Shown here: piece after piece, positions 36,801 to 48,900 of the stretch | How the letters are laid out: each line of letters opens with the position of its first letter | How positions within the stretch are numbered: the first letter of the stretch is position 1 | Source: Smittia aterrima | Lineage: Eukaryota > Arthropoda > Insecta > Diptera > Chironomidae | Assembly (NCBI GenBank): GCA_033063855.1 | Contig: CP093831.1 | Location: forward strand, 8,494,001 to 8,558,000 | Reading direction: 5' to 3' | DNA length: 64,000 nt | Made by a program: the position numbers and the translations under genes | Notes under the pieces: generated by a model | Seen by the model: the letters and a program-made list of their open reading frames with translations, nothing else | What the model was told of the DNA's origin: nothing | Database searches by the model: none

Positions 36801-39800
36801 AAAATTGAATCTTAATTTATGGTTGCGAGGCTTGAACAGCTTGCGTTGCGCAATCAAATCGAGAGCGTTGGTCTAAGTTTAATTTCCATCAATCAATTCA
36901 AAGCAATAGCTTTGTCATCGAAAATAATTAGAAGGAATGTTTAAGACGATCGTTGGGTAATCAAGACGAAAGTCTCGAGAGTTAGACAAATACGAGCAGT
37001 CGCTTGGATCTCTTCGGTTAACGAGACAAAAGAAATCACAAATCACTGCAATTAACTTATTCTTGAATTTCTTCACGAAACTCCACTTAAGGTCGAAGAC
37101 TTGCTAAGACAATCAGCGAAGAGTCGAAAAAGTTATCTCAAAACGTTCATGGAAGTTCCGTTGAGAAGATTATCGAGTGTTTAACATTTCTTCTCGCTTT
37201 TATTGAAACGTGTGGGAAGTAGCATCGAACTAATGAATCGATTCAAACGCAGCAAAGCTCAGCCACTTAAGTAATTCTCTCACTTTTGATAACTTCAAGA
37301 ACTGCCTGTGGTTTCCGTCAATGATGAAGAACAAACTAATTGATCTCGGAACGATAAATTAATTTATGATTTAGCAGACACGAAACTTGAAGTTCGACGA
37401 ACGGGAGAATGAAAAGTTCTGAGGCGAAAAGATTTATTTTCTCGATTGAAAAGTTTCACGAGTAAACAACTCGACGTACACTGCACTTCTCTCCAATCAA
37501 CATAAATCTTAGTCGCCCAGTCGACGCCAAGGAAATGCGTTTAAATTTCTCGAGTCCGACTTGAGCTCTCATAAATTCAGATCGAACTTTTTTTTGCACT
37601 TAAGGCAAAGTTAAATCGGCAACTTCATTTTACTGGCAATTAGGTTGAAAAATAATTGCTTACATCTCTTAGCATTAAGTCAGCAAATTAATTTGTTGGT
37701 GAAACTTTCGGTATCAATTAATTTAGTTAATTGATCACATTCGCTACTGAAATTGTTTTGGGAGTTCAGCCCTTTTGTGGACAAATTAATCAACCTCTGA
37801 TGAAGTTTACTTTTCGAGGTTTGTGTGAATAATTAGCGAGAAAAGACTAAACCTTCAGTTGTTGACAGTGGCGTCTTCTCAGTTTCAGTCTCTCGCCGCT
37901 TTATTTCAAGGTCGAATCGATTGTTTCTTAATTGATTGACTAAGCTCGTCTACAAAACTTTGTCAATTCAACAAATTCATTTCGATTCTCGAGAGAGTTA
38001 AGTTTTGTTTTGATTCAGATCACTCAACATTTCCGAAAATTCTGAATCAACACAGGAGACTTTGCTAATTGAATTCTATGATGGCAACGTCTCGATCTGT
38101 GATTGTTTCAACTTTGTTTGTTCATCATTGACTTCGTGATCGCACAGATGTTTCACTCACAAACACAATCAAGTCAGTTTATGGCTTGTGCTACCTACGA
38201 TCGAACACAAATTTAATTTACTTTTATTACTTTTGATCGGCTTAACTGCACAATCAAGAAAAACTAAAACTAAATTAAGAAACAAGTGAAGAAATTTTCT
38301 TGATTTCCCAAAAAAATCTTTTCTAAATTTTCCCATCTCGAATTCTAATTTGTTTCAGCTGATTTGAGTTCTTAGAACAATGAACGTTTATTGTCATCGT
38401 CAACTTAACGATCGTGAAGTTTGAAATGGAAATTGACTGTGAGAAATCTGGGTCAGCGTCGTGATCATCGGAACGAAGCTAAGTGAACAGAATTTCTGCT
38501 TCGCTTTGAAGATGATTCGGTTTTTTCGTGTCTTCATCTATCATCGTCAGTCGTGTCCCTTGAGGCAACGACACATAAATTTAATTAGACGCAACATGCA
38601 AGTGTTGAGCTCTCATAAGTGATTTTGTCTTCTTAAAGATCGAACGATTAGACTTATTTTTGTTTGTCGGCCGAAATAAGCTCAACCGCTGAGCTCAAGT
38701 GGATTCCTAATCATTTTTCTATTAAACTCTTGGTGGGAAATATCAAAGTTCAACTTCGCTCTCAAGAGTCAATGAGCGATCATATTATTAAAAGGTATTT
38801 ACCGGCAATTTTTTATGCAACAGCTCACGTTGACCGTGGCAATATCGAAGTCGAAACAATGAAATCACGATTAGCGCCAACACATCAACAGATCGAGGCA
38901 CATGCTTCGCTCTCTGTCTTATTTGTATTTATCGTCGCCACACATTTCCAATAAAAACAAACGTAAAATATTCAGCGAAGTATGATCAACGAAGTGAAGT
39001 CGAAATGATGACCATCTGCAGATTTATTTGCCGATTACTGATGCTTCCCAATAAGTTTCAGTAAATTTGCTTTAACACATTTTCATTGAAAGGTGAAAAG
39101 TTCATTTAATGGCAAAGAGAGCTCTCGATAATCCTTAAAAAATTCTTAGAAATCAAATGATCGAATCGATCACAAAGTATTGGCTACGAATAACGTTGAC
39201 ATTAAAAACACTTTCAGACATTAAGTCCAAATCCATATTTGGCGGATTTGTTACGTAATCTCACGTTCGATTTATTATTTTGCCGATCAGTTGTAATTTA
39301 TTTTTCTTATTCCTTAAAAAATCGATGTCGCTGTGACTTATGAATGTCCAAACGTAAAATTAGTTGTACTTGTCAGGTTTGACTTTCGTTTTCAATCTCA
39401 GGCTGAGAGAAGAAACGATTTCTTAGAAATCCTAAGCCGTTTGCTTTCGTCATCAAACCCAACTCACGAATGAATCTAAAATATTTTTAGACTTTTGCGT
39501 TGAAGAAGAAGAAAATATGAGCAAACGAATCATTTTCTTATTTTTGTTTCTCCGACTGCAATTCATTGCGTCATTAACTGATCCACACCAACACCGCGAT
39601 AAGATCAACATCCGCGCTTTTGACTGGCGTGTGATGAACGAGTCTGTACGAGTTTTTCGATAAACTTTTATAAGACATCTCGAGGATCAGTCACATAAAA
39701 GAAATCAAAGCAAAACAAAGTCAGACACGAAACTGAATTCTTAACGAAACAGAATGGAATGTCATCGTTCTAAACATCCACGGGAAGTCACATTCAGAAA

Positions 39801-42800
39801 TTTATGATTCGCCTCAATTTGCCACAAAGTTCTCTTCACTTCATTAAGTTTATGTTTAGACAAAGATATCTCGATCGTAAACAACAAACATAGAGAAATC
39901 AACAAGAAAAGCGAAACTCTTGATTCTCGTCTTACGTTTCCGTTGATTTTAAATTTAGATTTGGCATTTTGCCTTTTGGGCGAGCCTGACTCACTTTGCT
40001 TTCGATGTTTTCCGCTGATTCGCGAACTGCAAACTCAAAGGTAGACGGAAACTACGAAAATAGAACGCAGCGCATTCAAAACATGTGACACAAGTTTTCA
40101 AACTTTCTTTATTTGTTCTTCGTCAAAATTTTGTTTCTTCAAAGTTCTAGGCTCATTGAGTCATCAAAAGTGGATTCAATTTTAAAGAAGAACGCGTCAA
40201 GACCATCTTCAAGGGTTTTGGATCTGTGTCGGTTTACTTGGTCAAGAACAGATCGTTTGATGATCCGATTAAGCTTCGCTGCGTCGTCTCCCGTCACATT
40301 CTTGTGCAATTTCGAAATTCTGAATAATTCGCTACTGAACTCGATGGGGTTTCTTAAACCATGATCAATCAAATTCGTGTAAGACTTTAAAGCCTCCTCG
40401 GTGTGTTTATGCATTGCTGCGTTTTCCAAACCATCAAACAACTTCAAAAACTCCGGATTTTCCTCATAAAACTCAGCAAAGATGTTTCGAGAGTTATCGA
40501 GAATATTTGATTTGAAGAGACTCCACGCTGAGATCACTGCTGTCTTTTGAGCTTCTGTTAGTCCAGTTGAATCGATTTCGTCACAAGAAATTTGGCAAAA
40601 AGATTTCAAATTCATGACTAATTTTGAATTTTAAGAAAAATGATTGCTTAGAGTGCAGTGCAACGACTTATTTCAAAGAAAACAATTTAAAACTCATCCT
40701 GAGTCAACCATGCGGTCATTCGATTACGCATTCAGCCGAGAGAGCCGAAGATTCTTAAGTTGATTGGCGTAGCAATTCATCAAATCATCTGCAACATCGA
40801 TTAAACTACGCGAAGCTTCTCACCAAGAAGATTTTTATCTCGTTCCACTTCAACGAAGTTTAACGCAACATGCGGCGAATGCAGCGAGTGAATGACAATG
40901 TGTGGAAAATTGCTTAATCTCGACTGGTGAGATCGTGTGTAGGCTTTCGGTTTCGTTCACGAGAGAAAAGCGAACGCAGCAGCCACAAATTGCCATCAGA
41001 TGGTTTTCGATTCTCTCCGACGAGGAGGCGAGAAAATTGCAGTTCGTGGCGTCATTCGACAAATTTATTTATTAAATGAGTGATTAAAGAAAGTTTGATC
41101 ATCAATGAACAAGAAGTTACGATCACATTCATTTGACAAACGAAAACTGCCGCCCACGCATTTGGTTTCAGGTTTGGTTTGAATCTTGCCCGAGTTTACG
41201 TTCGTCAACAGATTGAACTGTGAAAATTCCGAAAACCTACTTTGACTCTCTGCTGAATTATTAGAGTTGGCGCCCACAACATTAACCGTTTGCTTGTGTT
41301 GGTTCGCAACTTGTTGGCGATGTTTTCATGAATGAATTTTTTTCTACAAACCACAAACTTGAGTTTGAGCTTGAAGTGAATGGAAATCACTTTAGCAAAA
41401 TTCTAATTGTTGCATAAACTCACTTCCTTTACTCAAGGATCAAATTTCATCGGCAAAAAATGGAACTGCAACGACATATGGTTCGCATATGCCTCAGAAA
41501 CTCACCGAAGCCAGAAACTCTGTTACTCACAACCGGCCGACCTTCGAGCGAATCTCTCAACGTTTATTTGCTTTATTAGGAAGTTCGACTTCACATGTAT
41601 CGCATTCGTTGCAGTTTCCAGTAAAGTGTTGCAGTGGAAAGTCTTGCCTTGGCTCAATTTACAAAGTTTCTCGCCCTTTGCAAAGTTTTCTTTCAAGACA
41701 ATCCCTCTTGAGATTCCCTTTCCTACTTCACTAGCAGAAAATCAAATAAAAAATTGTTTATTTGTGGGAATGCGTTTGTCACTTCAACCGCAACGGTTCC
41801 AGATGGTTTTTGCAACACAAACATTTCAATCGTTTGCCAATTAAGTTTATTGCAAAATCTTTTGTCGACTCAAAGAGTTCTTCGAGGGAGAAATGCAATC
41901 AGCAAACAAGATACAAAGTCGAGCCACTCCTTTGAAAATGTTTTTGCTACCGATTGCGAATAGACAGACCACCCCGCGTTTTATTACAGTTTTCAAGTTT
42001 ATTTGCTCTCAATCGTTGCGTGCACTTACGAATTCGGCTAATTATGCAATAAAAGTGCAATTTATCAACATTTATTTAATTAACAGAAGTCGAGTCGTCG
42101 TAATTAATCATTGAGCAGTTTGATGGACACTTCCGAGGGTTTCTCTTAGTCAGACCGTCATTTGTGTGCGAATCAACGAAGATTAATTTCTGATGCAGAT
42201 CGATTCATGACGGTTGATGTAGTCGAGGGAGAAACTTCTGACAAATATTTTTCTCTTTCTCCCCTTTCCTTCTTATGACACAATTATTAATGTGTTTATG
42301 CTGTTCAATGTCACACAATCCCGTAAACAATTTTTTTCCTTTTTGAAATCAGTCCAATCAAAGATTATTTAAGTTCACCAAACTTTATGAAAGCCGTCAA
42401 GTTCATTCTTTGAATTTGTAGAGCATGAAGATAACAAATGTTTTCGTATTGAACCCGAGTGATCTCATAATTGTCAGCAGGAAACTCCCAAGTAGAGATA
42501 GTAGCCAACAAATGATAACGAAAAGCATGAAGAGTCATGTTTGTTAGGAAAAGGTAAGAAAAGAAAGAAACAAAAAAACTAATCATGTTCTGTTATCAGC
42601 TTCACTCTGTGATTCATCTTAAATACGATTATCGACCCGAATCGTTTACACATAACAATTATGTCAAGAGAATGAAAGATGTGCGAAACAAAGATTTGTG
42701 TTATCTTCGGTTGACTCGACTCTCCCGCGCAAAGTCGTCATTTTCCTCTCTCGGGCGATCTTTACATAAACTTTTATTATTTGTTTCGCAAACAGAGGAA

Positions 42801-43242
42801 AAAATCTCAGTTTCTTCGCCTCCAACCTGAAGATTTTTTATTTACTCATCTCATACTCGATCGGCAAAAAAAAACTTGCTTATGACATCATCATAAGCCG
42901 ACTTCTTGTTAATTCAGATTTTTTTCCTTTCGATTTTAAACAGCGAGGCGTTTATGAAGAAAAATATGTCTCAAGGTGTCGCCACCGCAAAAAACAGCAC
43001 TGAAGAAAGATTAACTAGTGAGTCGCTCGTTAAGTTGATGTCGCGTTTCGATTCAATTTCAAATTGACACTTACCAGCTTCTCTGTTGCTCCTGATGCAG
43101 CGCAACACTAAATCCAAACATTGATCCATCTTGACCTTCGTGACGAATGTAGTTGTTAACATCCAAGTTGAAACAACGAGATTCGTTGATCAACAAAATC
43201 ACAAGGAGCTGAGCAATCAGTAAACTGATTTTGCAACTCATT
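18864..43242 (-). CDS. if: Integrin alpha-PS2 (inflated), 13 coding exons
   Basis: Exons in transcription order: 43242-43076, 36327-36200, 32341-32244, 30027-29898, 27947-27886, 25647-25599, 24768-24694 (75-nt cassette), 23635-23250, 23190-22847, 22783-20357, 20150-19319, 19255-19028 and 18959-18864. Joined in one frame they give 1673 residues. The product is a cell-surface alpha subunit that pairs with a beta-PS integrin and binds extracellular matrix (muscle attachment, wing adhesion in flies). A signal peptide precedes FNLDV. A beta-propeller follows with FG-GAP repeats (VIVGAPKADTSQ, LFVGAPGSWYWQG, YLGYSSIAGDF) and calcium loops DVDGDKLDD, DINLDGYGD and DLDGNQYPD. The thigh and calf follow, with a basic cleavage-like SRRRRA. 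One TM helix lies near 1620-1642, then the tail CGFFKR. Oddities are a roughly 600-residue low-complexity insert (about 905-1510), very long introns 1-5, and introns 1-3 lying in the right arm of the inverted repeat. Confidence 0.95.
19689..19788 (-). repeat. 24-bp coding tandem repeat in integrin exon 11
   Basis: About four copies of a 24-base unit encode SSGHQSGG with minor changes (GHQTGG, GHQSGS). They lie in the low-complexity insert of the integrin. Units are nearly identical at DNA level, so copy number could vary between individuals by slippage. Confidence 0.85.
20910..21105 (-). repeat. Degenerate coding repeat GQANYDRSSQYD
   Basis: Three copies of GQAN(Y/F)DRSSQYD are spaced about 20-25 residues apart by Ser/Gly/Gln-rich linkers in integrin exon 10. 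They form part of the same low-complexity insert and are more diverged than the 24-bp array. Confidence 0.75.
24694..24768 (-). other. if: 75-nt in-frame cassette exon of inflated
   Basis: Exon 7 encodes 25 residues (QVYSINTDAVFPYKPPRYGQ within it) between beta-propeller blades. It is flanked by phase-1 introns on both sides, so skipping it joins exons 6 and 8 in frame (WYWQ|GQMYS). Exon 7 itself opens with GQVYS, nearly matching the GQMYS that opens exon 8, so both splice forms look alike at the junction. Drosophila inflated is known to make two forms, PS2(C) and PS2(m8), that differ by a 25-residue exon in this region and in ligand preference. The same arrangement here is a strong ortholog mark. 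Confidence 0.85.
24890..25560. other. Intron 6 stretch of unusual composition
   Basis: Within integrin intron 6 this stretch is richer in G runs on the plus strand (CTAGGGGGTGGACAGGCAAGG, AAGGGGTGGGGAGG) and poorer in the TCGA-type words common elsewhere in the window. No coding frame, terminal repeats or target duplication is visible. It could be an old insertion or simply a local bias. Confidence 0.3.
25648..27885. other. Integrin intron 5, nothing else seen
   Basis: A 2.2 kb intron between exon 6 and exon 5 of the minus-strand integrin gene. It contains only short chance open frames. Confidence 0.6.
27948..29897. other. Integrin intron 4, nothing else seen
   Basis: A 1.95 kb intron between exons 5 and 4. 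No nested gene or repeat is recognised; a T-rich run lies near 29290. Confidence 0.6.
33928..36576. other. Block present only in the right arm
   Basis: The left arm has about 100 unrelated bases here instead. The block holds integrin exon 2 (36200-36327, VIVGAPKADTSQ then HKGGAVYRCD) and otherwise intron sequence without supported genes, including a short TTC run near 35940. Its absence from the left arm is most simply a deletion after duplication. Confidence 0.8.
40108..40113 (-). terminator. Polyadenylation signal of the nested globin
   Basis: AATAAA on the minus strand lies 26 bases after the globin stop codon. This suggests the nested gene ends its own transcript rather than being only part of the integrin intron. 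Confidence 0.45.
40139..40615 (-). CDS. Intronless globin nested in integrin intron 1
   Basis: A single-exon frame of 158 residues starts at ATG 40615 and has a globin plan: A-helix Trp at W31 (AVISAWSLF), CD-corner Phe near F60 (LKLFDGL), candidate distal His E7 at H71 (MHKHTEEALKS) and proximal His F8 at H104 (RISKLHKNV). Haem and oxygen binding is therefore likely. There is no hydrophobic signal peptide; the N-terminus is MNLKSFCQISCDE, so it should be intracellular, unlike the secreted haemolymph haemoglobins of chironomid larvae. The lack of introns fits either a retrocopy or the intronless globins common in midges. The gene is transcribed in the same direction as the host integrin. It occupies the site where the left arm carries a pickpocket gene. 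The exact subfamily is not assigned. Confidence 0.85.
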   Translation of the reverse strand: MNLKSFCQISCDEIDSTGLTEAQKTAVISAWSLFKSNILDNSRNIFAEFYEENPEFLKLFDGLENAAMHKHTEEALKSYTNLIDHGLRNPIEFSSELFRISKLHKNVTGDDAAKLNRIIKRSVLDQVNRHRSKTLEDGLDAFFFKIESTFDDSMSLEL

Positions 43243-45915
43243 TTAATTCACTTTACACAAACTTCTAATAACAATTCTCTACTTTTCTTCAATTTTCTTT
43301 CTTGATTGATTTTTCTCTGGTTTTCTTATCAAATCATTTTCCTGCAAAATACTTTCACGTTATTTATTTTTTCCACGACTTTTCTCGACTCAGAAGCGAG
43401 CTGTATGAAAATTACATCAACACATACTCGCGAGCGAACAATTTAAAAATAGATTTTTTTCTTCTCGCCGAAGGAAATTCTTGAATGGAAAATGATAAAA
43501 TTTTCTCAAATGACTAAGCTTTTCCGATTTTACAATCGAGAATTTCCACAATTTTCCTTCAGTAATTCACTTCTTTACACTTTGATCAACGATTGAATCA
43601 CCTTCTTTGATTAGCACTTTATCACTCTCGACTTCTTTAACACTTCCATAAATGAACAAAATTAAAAGGCTCAACTTCTTAGGGAAAAGTGTTAACCGTC
43701 TCGACACAACGACCGTACGCTGACGAATGAGAAAACTAGTCGATGCGGACAGAAAATGTGAGAGAAGCGCGAAGAAAATGTTTTGCTCAATGTTTCATGA
43801 GAGTTGAGAGAGTTTTCTCAAATTCTTTTGATCAGATCACGCGCGATCTTCTTATCAAACACTCTCTGGATCTTTGTTAATGTTTTTGTTTGAGAGCATG
43901 CAAAATGTTTTTTTTTTGTTCGATAAGAATTAAACATGTTGAATTATCGTGTTCAATATTTAATTTAAATAGATAAAACCGTTCCTACATAACAACTTAT
44001 TGCATAGTCTTTATGATTCGTGATTTTTCTAAAATATGTTCAAACTATTTTATTTGAGTAACCCTCTGAGTCTATACTCGATTTCATGAGATACATGCTT
44101 CGTTGAACATTTTTCAATGCAAGAAAAGTTTTTAAACGATCATCTCAAATCAGTTTCAAATTGGAGCTTTTAATTTATCTGACAACATAACTTCTTGAAG
44201 CAAAGGAGGAATCAGATTAGATTCAATTTCTTTTAAAACTTTATTCGATTTCATGAAGTGTGAAGCCAACGTTCGAATCAAAGCTGAAAAAAGTCGTCGC
44301 ATCTGAAAAGAAATATTTCAAAAGAAACAAATTATTATTATTCTTCATACACTGAATATATTGTTCTCAATAAATTTTCTTTTTGTTTTCGTCTGGAAAA
44401 CTATAAATAATATTTCATGTGCCTGCTGCATTTCTGATGAACCTAGAAACAATGCAAGTTGAACATTTGGAAACTTAGGATTGAATTTTATTCTCTCCGA
44501 CTGACGAGGTAAAAATTCGAACTAAACTGCAACGGCCTTTTGTTTCATTACAAATCTTAGATTAGATTAGCACTAAATTGTTTTCTGCCATAATCTTTTA
44601 ATACAAATAATTGCAATGATTTCATCTCACGATGATATTTTCTTTCCTCTTTTTCTATATTAAAATATGAAGTGTTCAAGGTCATTTAAGATGTTTATCA
44701 TTAATTCTCTCATTTAAAAATGTTTCTCTTACGAGGATGTTCAACAATTATTCAAAGGTTTTGGTGTGACCCTAGGCTTTAATGCATGATCGACATAGTT
44801 GAAATTCCTCGTGAGAAACCTAATGTTTACTGGTACTTTTGTTTGCTGTTTTCTTCGGTAAATGTTCTCGTACAAAACAAAAACACTTTTTTTTACACTT
44901 ATTTTATCGATCAACGCGGCTAGGCACGGACCGAGGCTTTATTTACAATTTTATTTCATACTCGCCGACGAGGTTAATTTTTTCTAAAAATGTTCCTACA
45001 GTTTGGAACTGTGTAGTGAGAAATTTGACGGCTTGACAGATTTCATCGACAGTCAGATATCTTTCTTAAATCGCTAAAGAAGTTTTAATTCAATTTATTT
45101 TTCGTCGCTAGAATCTTACAAGAATCGAAAAAAAAGGTTCTTCGTCTTAATTCTTCTATTGTCAATAAGGCGAAGACGTTCCTTTTTAAATTAAATTAGT
45201 TTATTATTATTTACAAGTATCATGATCGGTTAAAAACTATATAACTAAGAATTCGTTTTTCAAATTTACTTTGATCTTAAAGAAGAATTAAATCCAAAAG
45301 ACTTTCCTCCAATGTTATCATTTCCAAAACAGAAACTGCCATGAATGAACAGAAATGAATGAATTTGCGTCTTCTGTTGTTCATCGTATTTGAATGCGAT
45401 CATCGTTTTGCATGCGAACTATCAAAGCGGTTGTTTCAAATATAGGAAATTTTGACAAGTCTTCGTTATTTTCAACGATCATCTTCAATCTATTTCTTTT
45501 CTCAACTTTCATGTAACAGAGCACAGCCAAGCCGTTCTTAAATGTCAACGGTCGTGATTTACTTTTGTTTCTTTAGTTTCCTCAGGGAAAATATAATTAA
45601 TTGGTTTATTTGTGAACTTTTACTCTCAGCAATTCCCCAAAAATAAAAAAGAGCATGAAAAATTAGAAAATTCTTGAAAAAGTATTTACACTTTCTGCCG
45701 TCAAGTTTTTGTTCTTTTATCACAACAGAAATCGTTAAGGAAATAGTCGAGAGGCAATGTAACGTGAGGGGATAGGTGTGCGGTCCAAGTCGATCAGTTC
45801 GACTATACTCATCGAATTACTTCAACGACTTTCCATCGTTGTTCTGAGTATCTTGTCAGCAATTACAAAATGGGTCTTGTTAATCCTTAAGTACCAATCA
45901 GAGCTATTTACATTA
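43243..45915. other. Region between inflated exon 1 and the CBP 3' end
   Basis: The side near 43.24 kb should contain the 5' UTR and promoter of the integrin gene; no clear TATA box is seen. The rest is AT-rich and holds no supported gene, with T-runs near 43910 and 44890. The CBP 3' UTR probably ends just left of 45946. Confidence 0.5.
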
Positions 45916-45921
45916 TTTATT
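45916..45921 (-). terminator. Possible CBP polyadenylation signal
   Basis: AATAAA on the minus strand lies 25 bases beyond the CBP stop. This would make a very short 3' UTR, so a more distal site may also be used. Confidence 0.3.
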
Positions 45922-45945
45922 TGGCGGTAGAGTTCAGCGTGCTTG

Positions 45946-48900
45946 CTAGAGTTTCTCGACAAACTTTGATAACTGCTCTTGCGCATTCATTGGACTATCA
46001 CTCATGACATTATCTCCCATCGGAACGCCAGCTGGTAAAGGCGATTGATGAGGATGACCAAGATGATTATGCATATCACCGCCAGGAGCTGGAGAATGGC
46101 TAGGCAGATGATGAGGGGATGGCAAAGCTCTAGGGGAAGGCGCTGGTCTAGGAGACTGCGTTGCTTGTGGACTTGTGATTGGCGGAGGTGACCTCACATT
46201 TTGCATCATCTGTTGCTGCATCGCGTGTTGTGAGCCAGGAGGACCCATTACAACTTGATGACCTTGTAACTGAGATGAAAGGACACCACCTGGGTTTTGC
46301 TGTTGTTGCTGATTAGGCTTCATCCCTTGCTGTTGTTGTTGCTCAGCATTGAAGACACCTTGATAGCTTCCTTGATTCATTGTTCCACTCATTTGCTGTC
46401 TCGGTCGTGGCATATAACCAGCTGGTCCCGCAAAGTTGCCCATGCCCTGCATTTGCCTCTGGATTATAATCGGTTGCTGATTTTGTTGCTGTTGTTGCTG
46501 CATTTGCTGTTGCTTGTTGAACCATTGTTGTTGGTTTTGGTTTTGAGGTTGATTTTGCATCTGATTGACGACACCAATATTTCCCTTAAATTGTGTAAAG
46601 TAAGTTAAATGTTTTCCTTGAAATCTAGAAAAGTCGAACTCACCCCTTGCTGATGCTGTTGAACATTAGGATTTACCATTCCGCCTTGCTGTTGTTGCTG
46701 ATGCTGCTGCATTCGGTTTACCATTGGATTATTAGGTCCATTTGACATCATCATCATATTTTGCTGCTGCATTTGATTTTGTTGCAATTGCTGATTGATC
46801 ATCATATGATTTCCCGGCTGTTGTTGTTGCTGTTGTGGCTGCTGTTGTTGCATTTGCGGCGCAGGCTGGTTTTGAACAACATTCTGCTGATTCTGTTGAT
46901 TTTGTTGATTATTTGCCTAAGAAAGATGTTTATTTAAAAATTGTTTTTTTTTATTAAAAAGATAACTCTTACGTTCTGCTGCCGCTGCTTGATGAAAGCG
47001 GCCATCAACTGTGGACTTGCTTTGAGAAGTTGAAGGAGCTGTTGTTGCTGTTCTGGTCCTGGATTATTCTTTAAGCTTTGAAGTAGTTGCTGAACGGCTT
47101 GTTTTTGTTGAACGCTCGTCGCCGCTCCTGGTTGAATCATGTTGGGCGGAACATTTCGAGGCATATTCTGTTGGATCATTTGCGAGTTTCCAGGCATCTG
47201 CTGCATCATTTGCTTTAAGAAATAAATTTCAATGTTTTAATCTCTTCGGTTGCTTTCTATTTCCAAAGTCTTACCTGATTTCCTTGCATTTGGTTCTGTT
47301 GCATCATCTGATTTGGATTTGGCGATCTCATTGCATTTGGATTGTTAGGTTGGTTGAACCTAGGTCCACTGTTCCAATCTCCCATCATGCCAGCGTTTGG
47401 AACAACATTTATTCCTGTTGATCCGACAGCGTGTTGAGGCTTCGAAACATTTGGATTCATGTGATTCGCCATGCGCATTCCAGGTGGATGCATTGTAGTT
47501 GGACCAAGTTTCCCATAATTCACATGTGACTGCTGACGAGCGGCTTCCGCTTGAACCTTTTGAACCAAAACAAATTAATAAGACCATTTTGAATTTAATT
47601 ATTTCTCAATAACTCACTTGTTTGACAACTTGTAAAACTGCTGCTGGTGGTTTTTGTGTGCCAGGTTTCATTCCAATACCAGCATGATGCGGACTACCCA
47701 TTCCGCCCATTCCTTGAGCTGGGCTGATTGATCCAGGACTCATTTCTTCTTTTGATCCACCTGCCGTTACCTGAGTTGAAACAGCTGAGGAAGACTGTGA
47801 CATTGTCTGCATTCGAATGTTCATTGCAGCAGCACGACGACGATTGAACTGTTGTTCTTGAAGTCTGAAAGAAATTGAAAAGTTTGAGAGATTGCTACAC
47901 ATGACCAATGAATTTTTAAATTACCTTTGAGCGAGATTCTGTTGACGAAGCTTCTGTTTGATATTTGGACAGAATGGAACAAGACACTTGTTCTCTTTGC
48001 AATGCTTGGCGTGATAGCAACACAGAGCGATGAGTTGCTTGCAAATTGGACACCCTCCGTGAGTTTTCCTCTTGCAGTTCTTCGTATGCGTCACGACGCG
48101 CTTCATCTTCTGACACGAAGGCAGACGACAATTTGCGTCTCGACACTGACAAGCATGGACCAGCGATTGAATGCAGCGTTGTATGGATTGTTTGCGAGCC
48201 TCTTGTGGATTTGACTGTGGGCGACCATCAGTTGGCGAAGAGCCGTCATCAAGATCGAAGCCAAGTCGTTCCATTTTGTGCAAATGACCAACTTTTTCTT
48301 TACACGGAAGACACAAATCGAAGTCCTTGAATGAAAATGTAAACAATTAGATAAAGTCCATTAGAGAAATGTACAATAATTCTTACGTCGCAAATTGTGC
48401 AGTGATAACGCGTTTCGACGTGGTTCTTGCAATTGTTGCACGTGTACACGAACTTGTCCTGTCCTTGATTGTGTAGCTCGTACAACATGCAAAGCGTCGA
48501 GAATTGAGCACGTCGAAGCGATGAAAATTCGTAATGTTTATCACGAGCTAATGTTAGGAATGCATCTCTTCCGTCCATGAGATCGCAGTTGTATAAAGGA
48601 TCGGGATCTTGGATTGGCTGTTGATTAAAAAAAAATTAGAATCTAAACGAATCAACAAAATCAACTTGAACTTACTGCAAGAATCGCAGCAGATTGAGCT
48701 GAATGAAGACGAATGACAAAGAAAACTTCTTTATGTTTCTCCATACAAGCGAAGATCTTGTCGCTCAAGTCGTTTCCGCCCTGCTGCTCGCTCGATTTCT
48801 TTGTGTTTTTTCTCTGCGCTGCCTTAGACTTGTACGATTTCTTCTTTTGCGACTTCATTCCCTTCTTCTTGTCGTCTCCGCCGTTGTCGCTGTCATCGTT

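Larger units (their letters stand above)
30242..42330 (-). repeat. Right arm of the inverted repeat, inside integrin introns 1-3
   Basis: This is the reverse-complement partner of 6939-17761. It starts about 215 bases upstream (in gene sense) of integrin exon 4, spans exon 3 and exon 2, and ends in intron 1, some 750 bases from exon 1. Relative to the left arm it has a 670-base private block at 40031-40700 with a globin gene, and a 2.65 kb private block at 33928-36576 that includes integrin exon 2. Because exons 2 and 3 are needed by the integrin, this arm is the parental one and the left arm the copy; that is inference from gene content. Confidence 0.95.

Noticed and set aside
46297..48580. 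Plus-strand frames such as Leu-rich 46297-46608 and 48046-48330
   Set aside because: Antisense shadows of CBP exons; the Leu runs are reverse complements of Gln codons.
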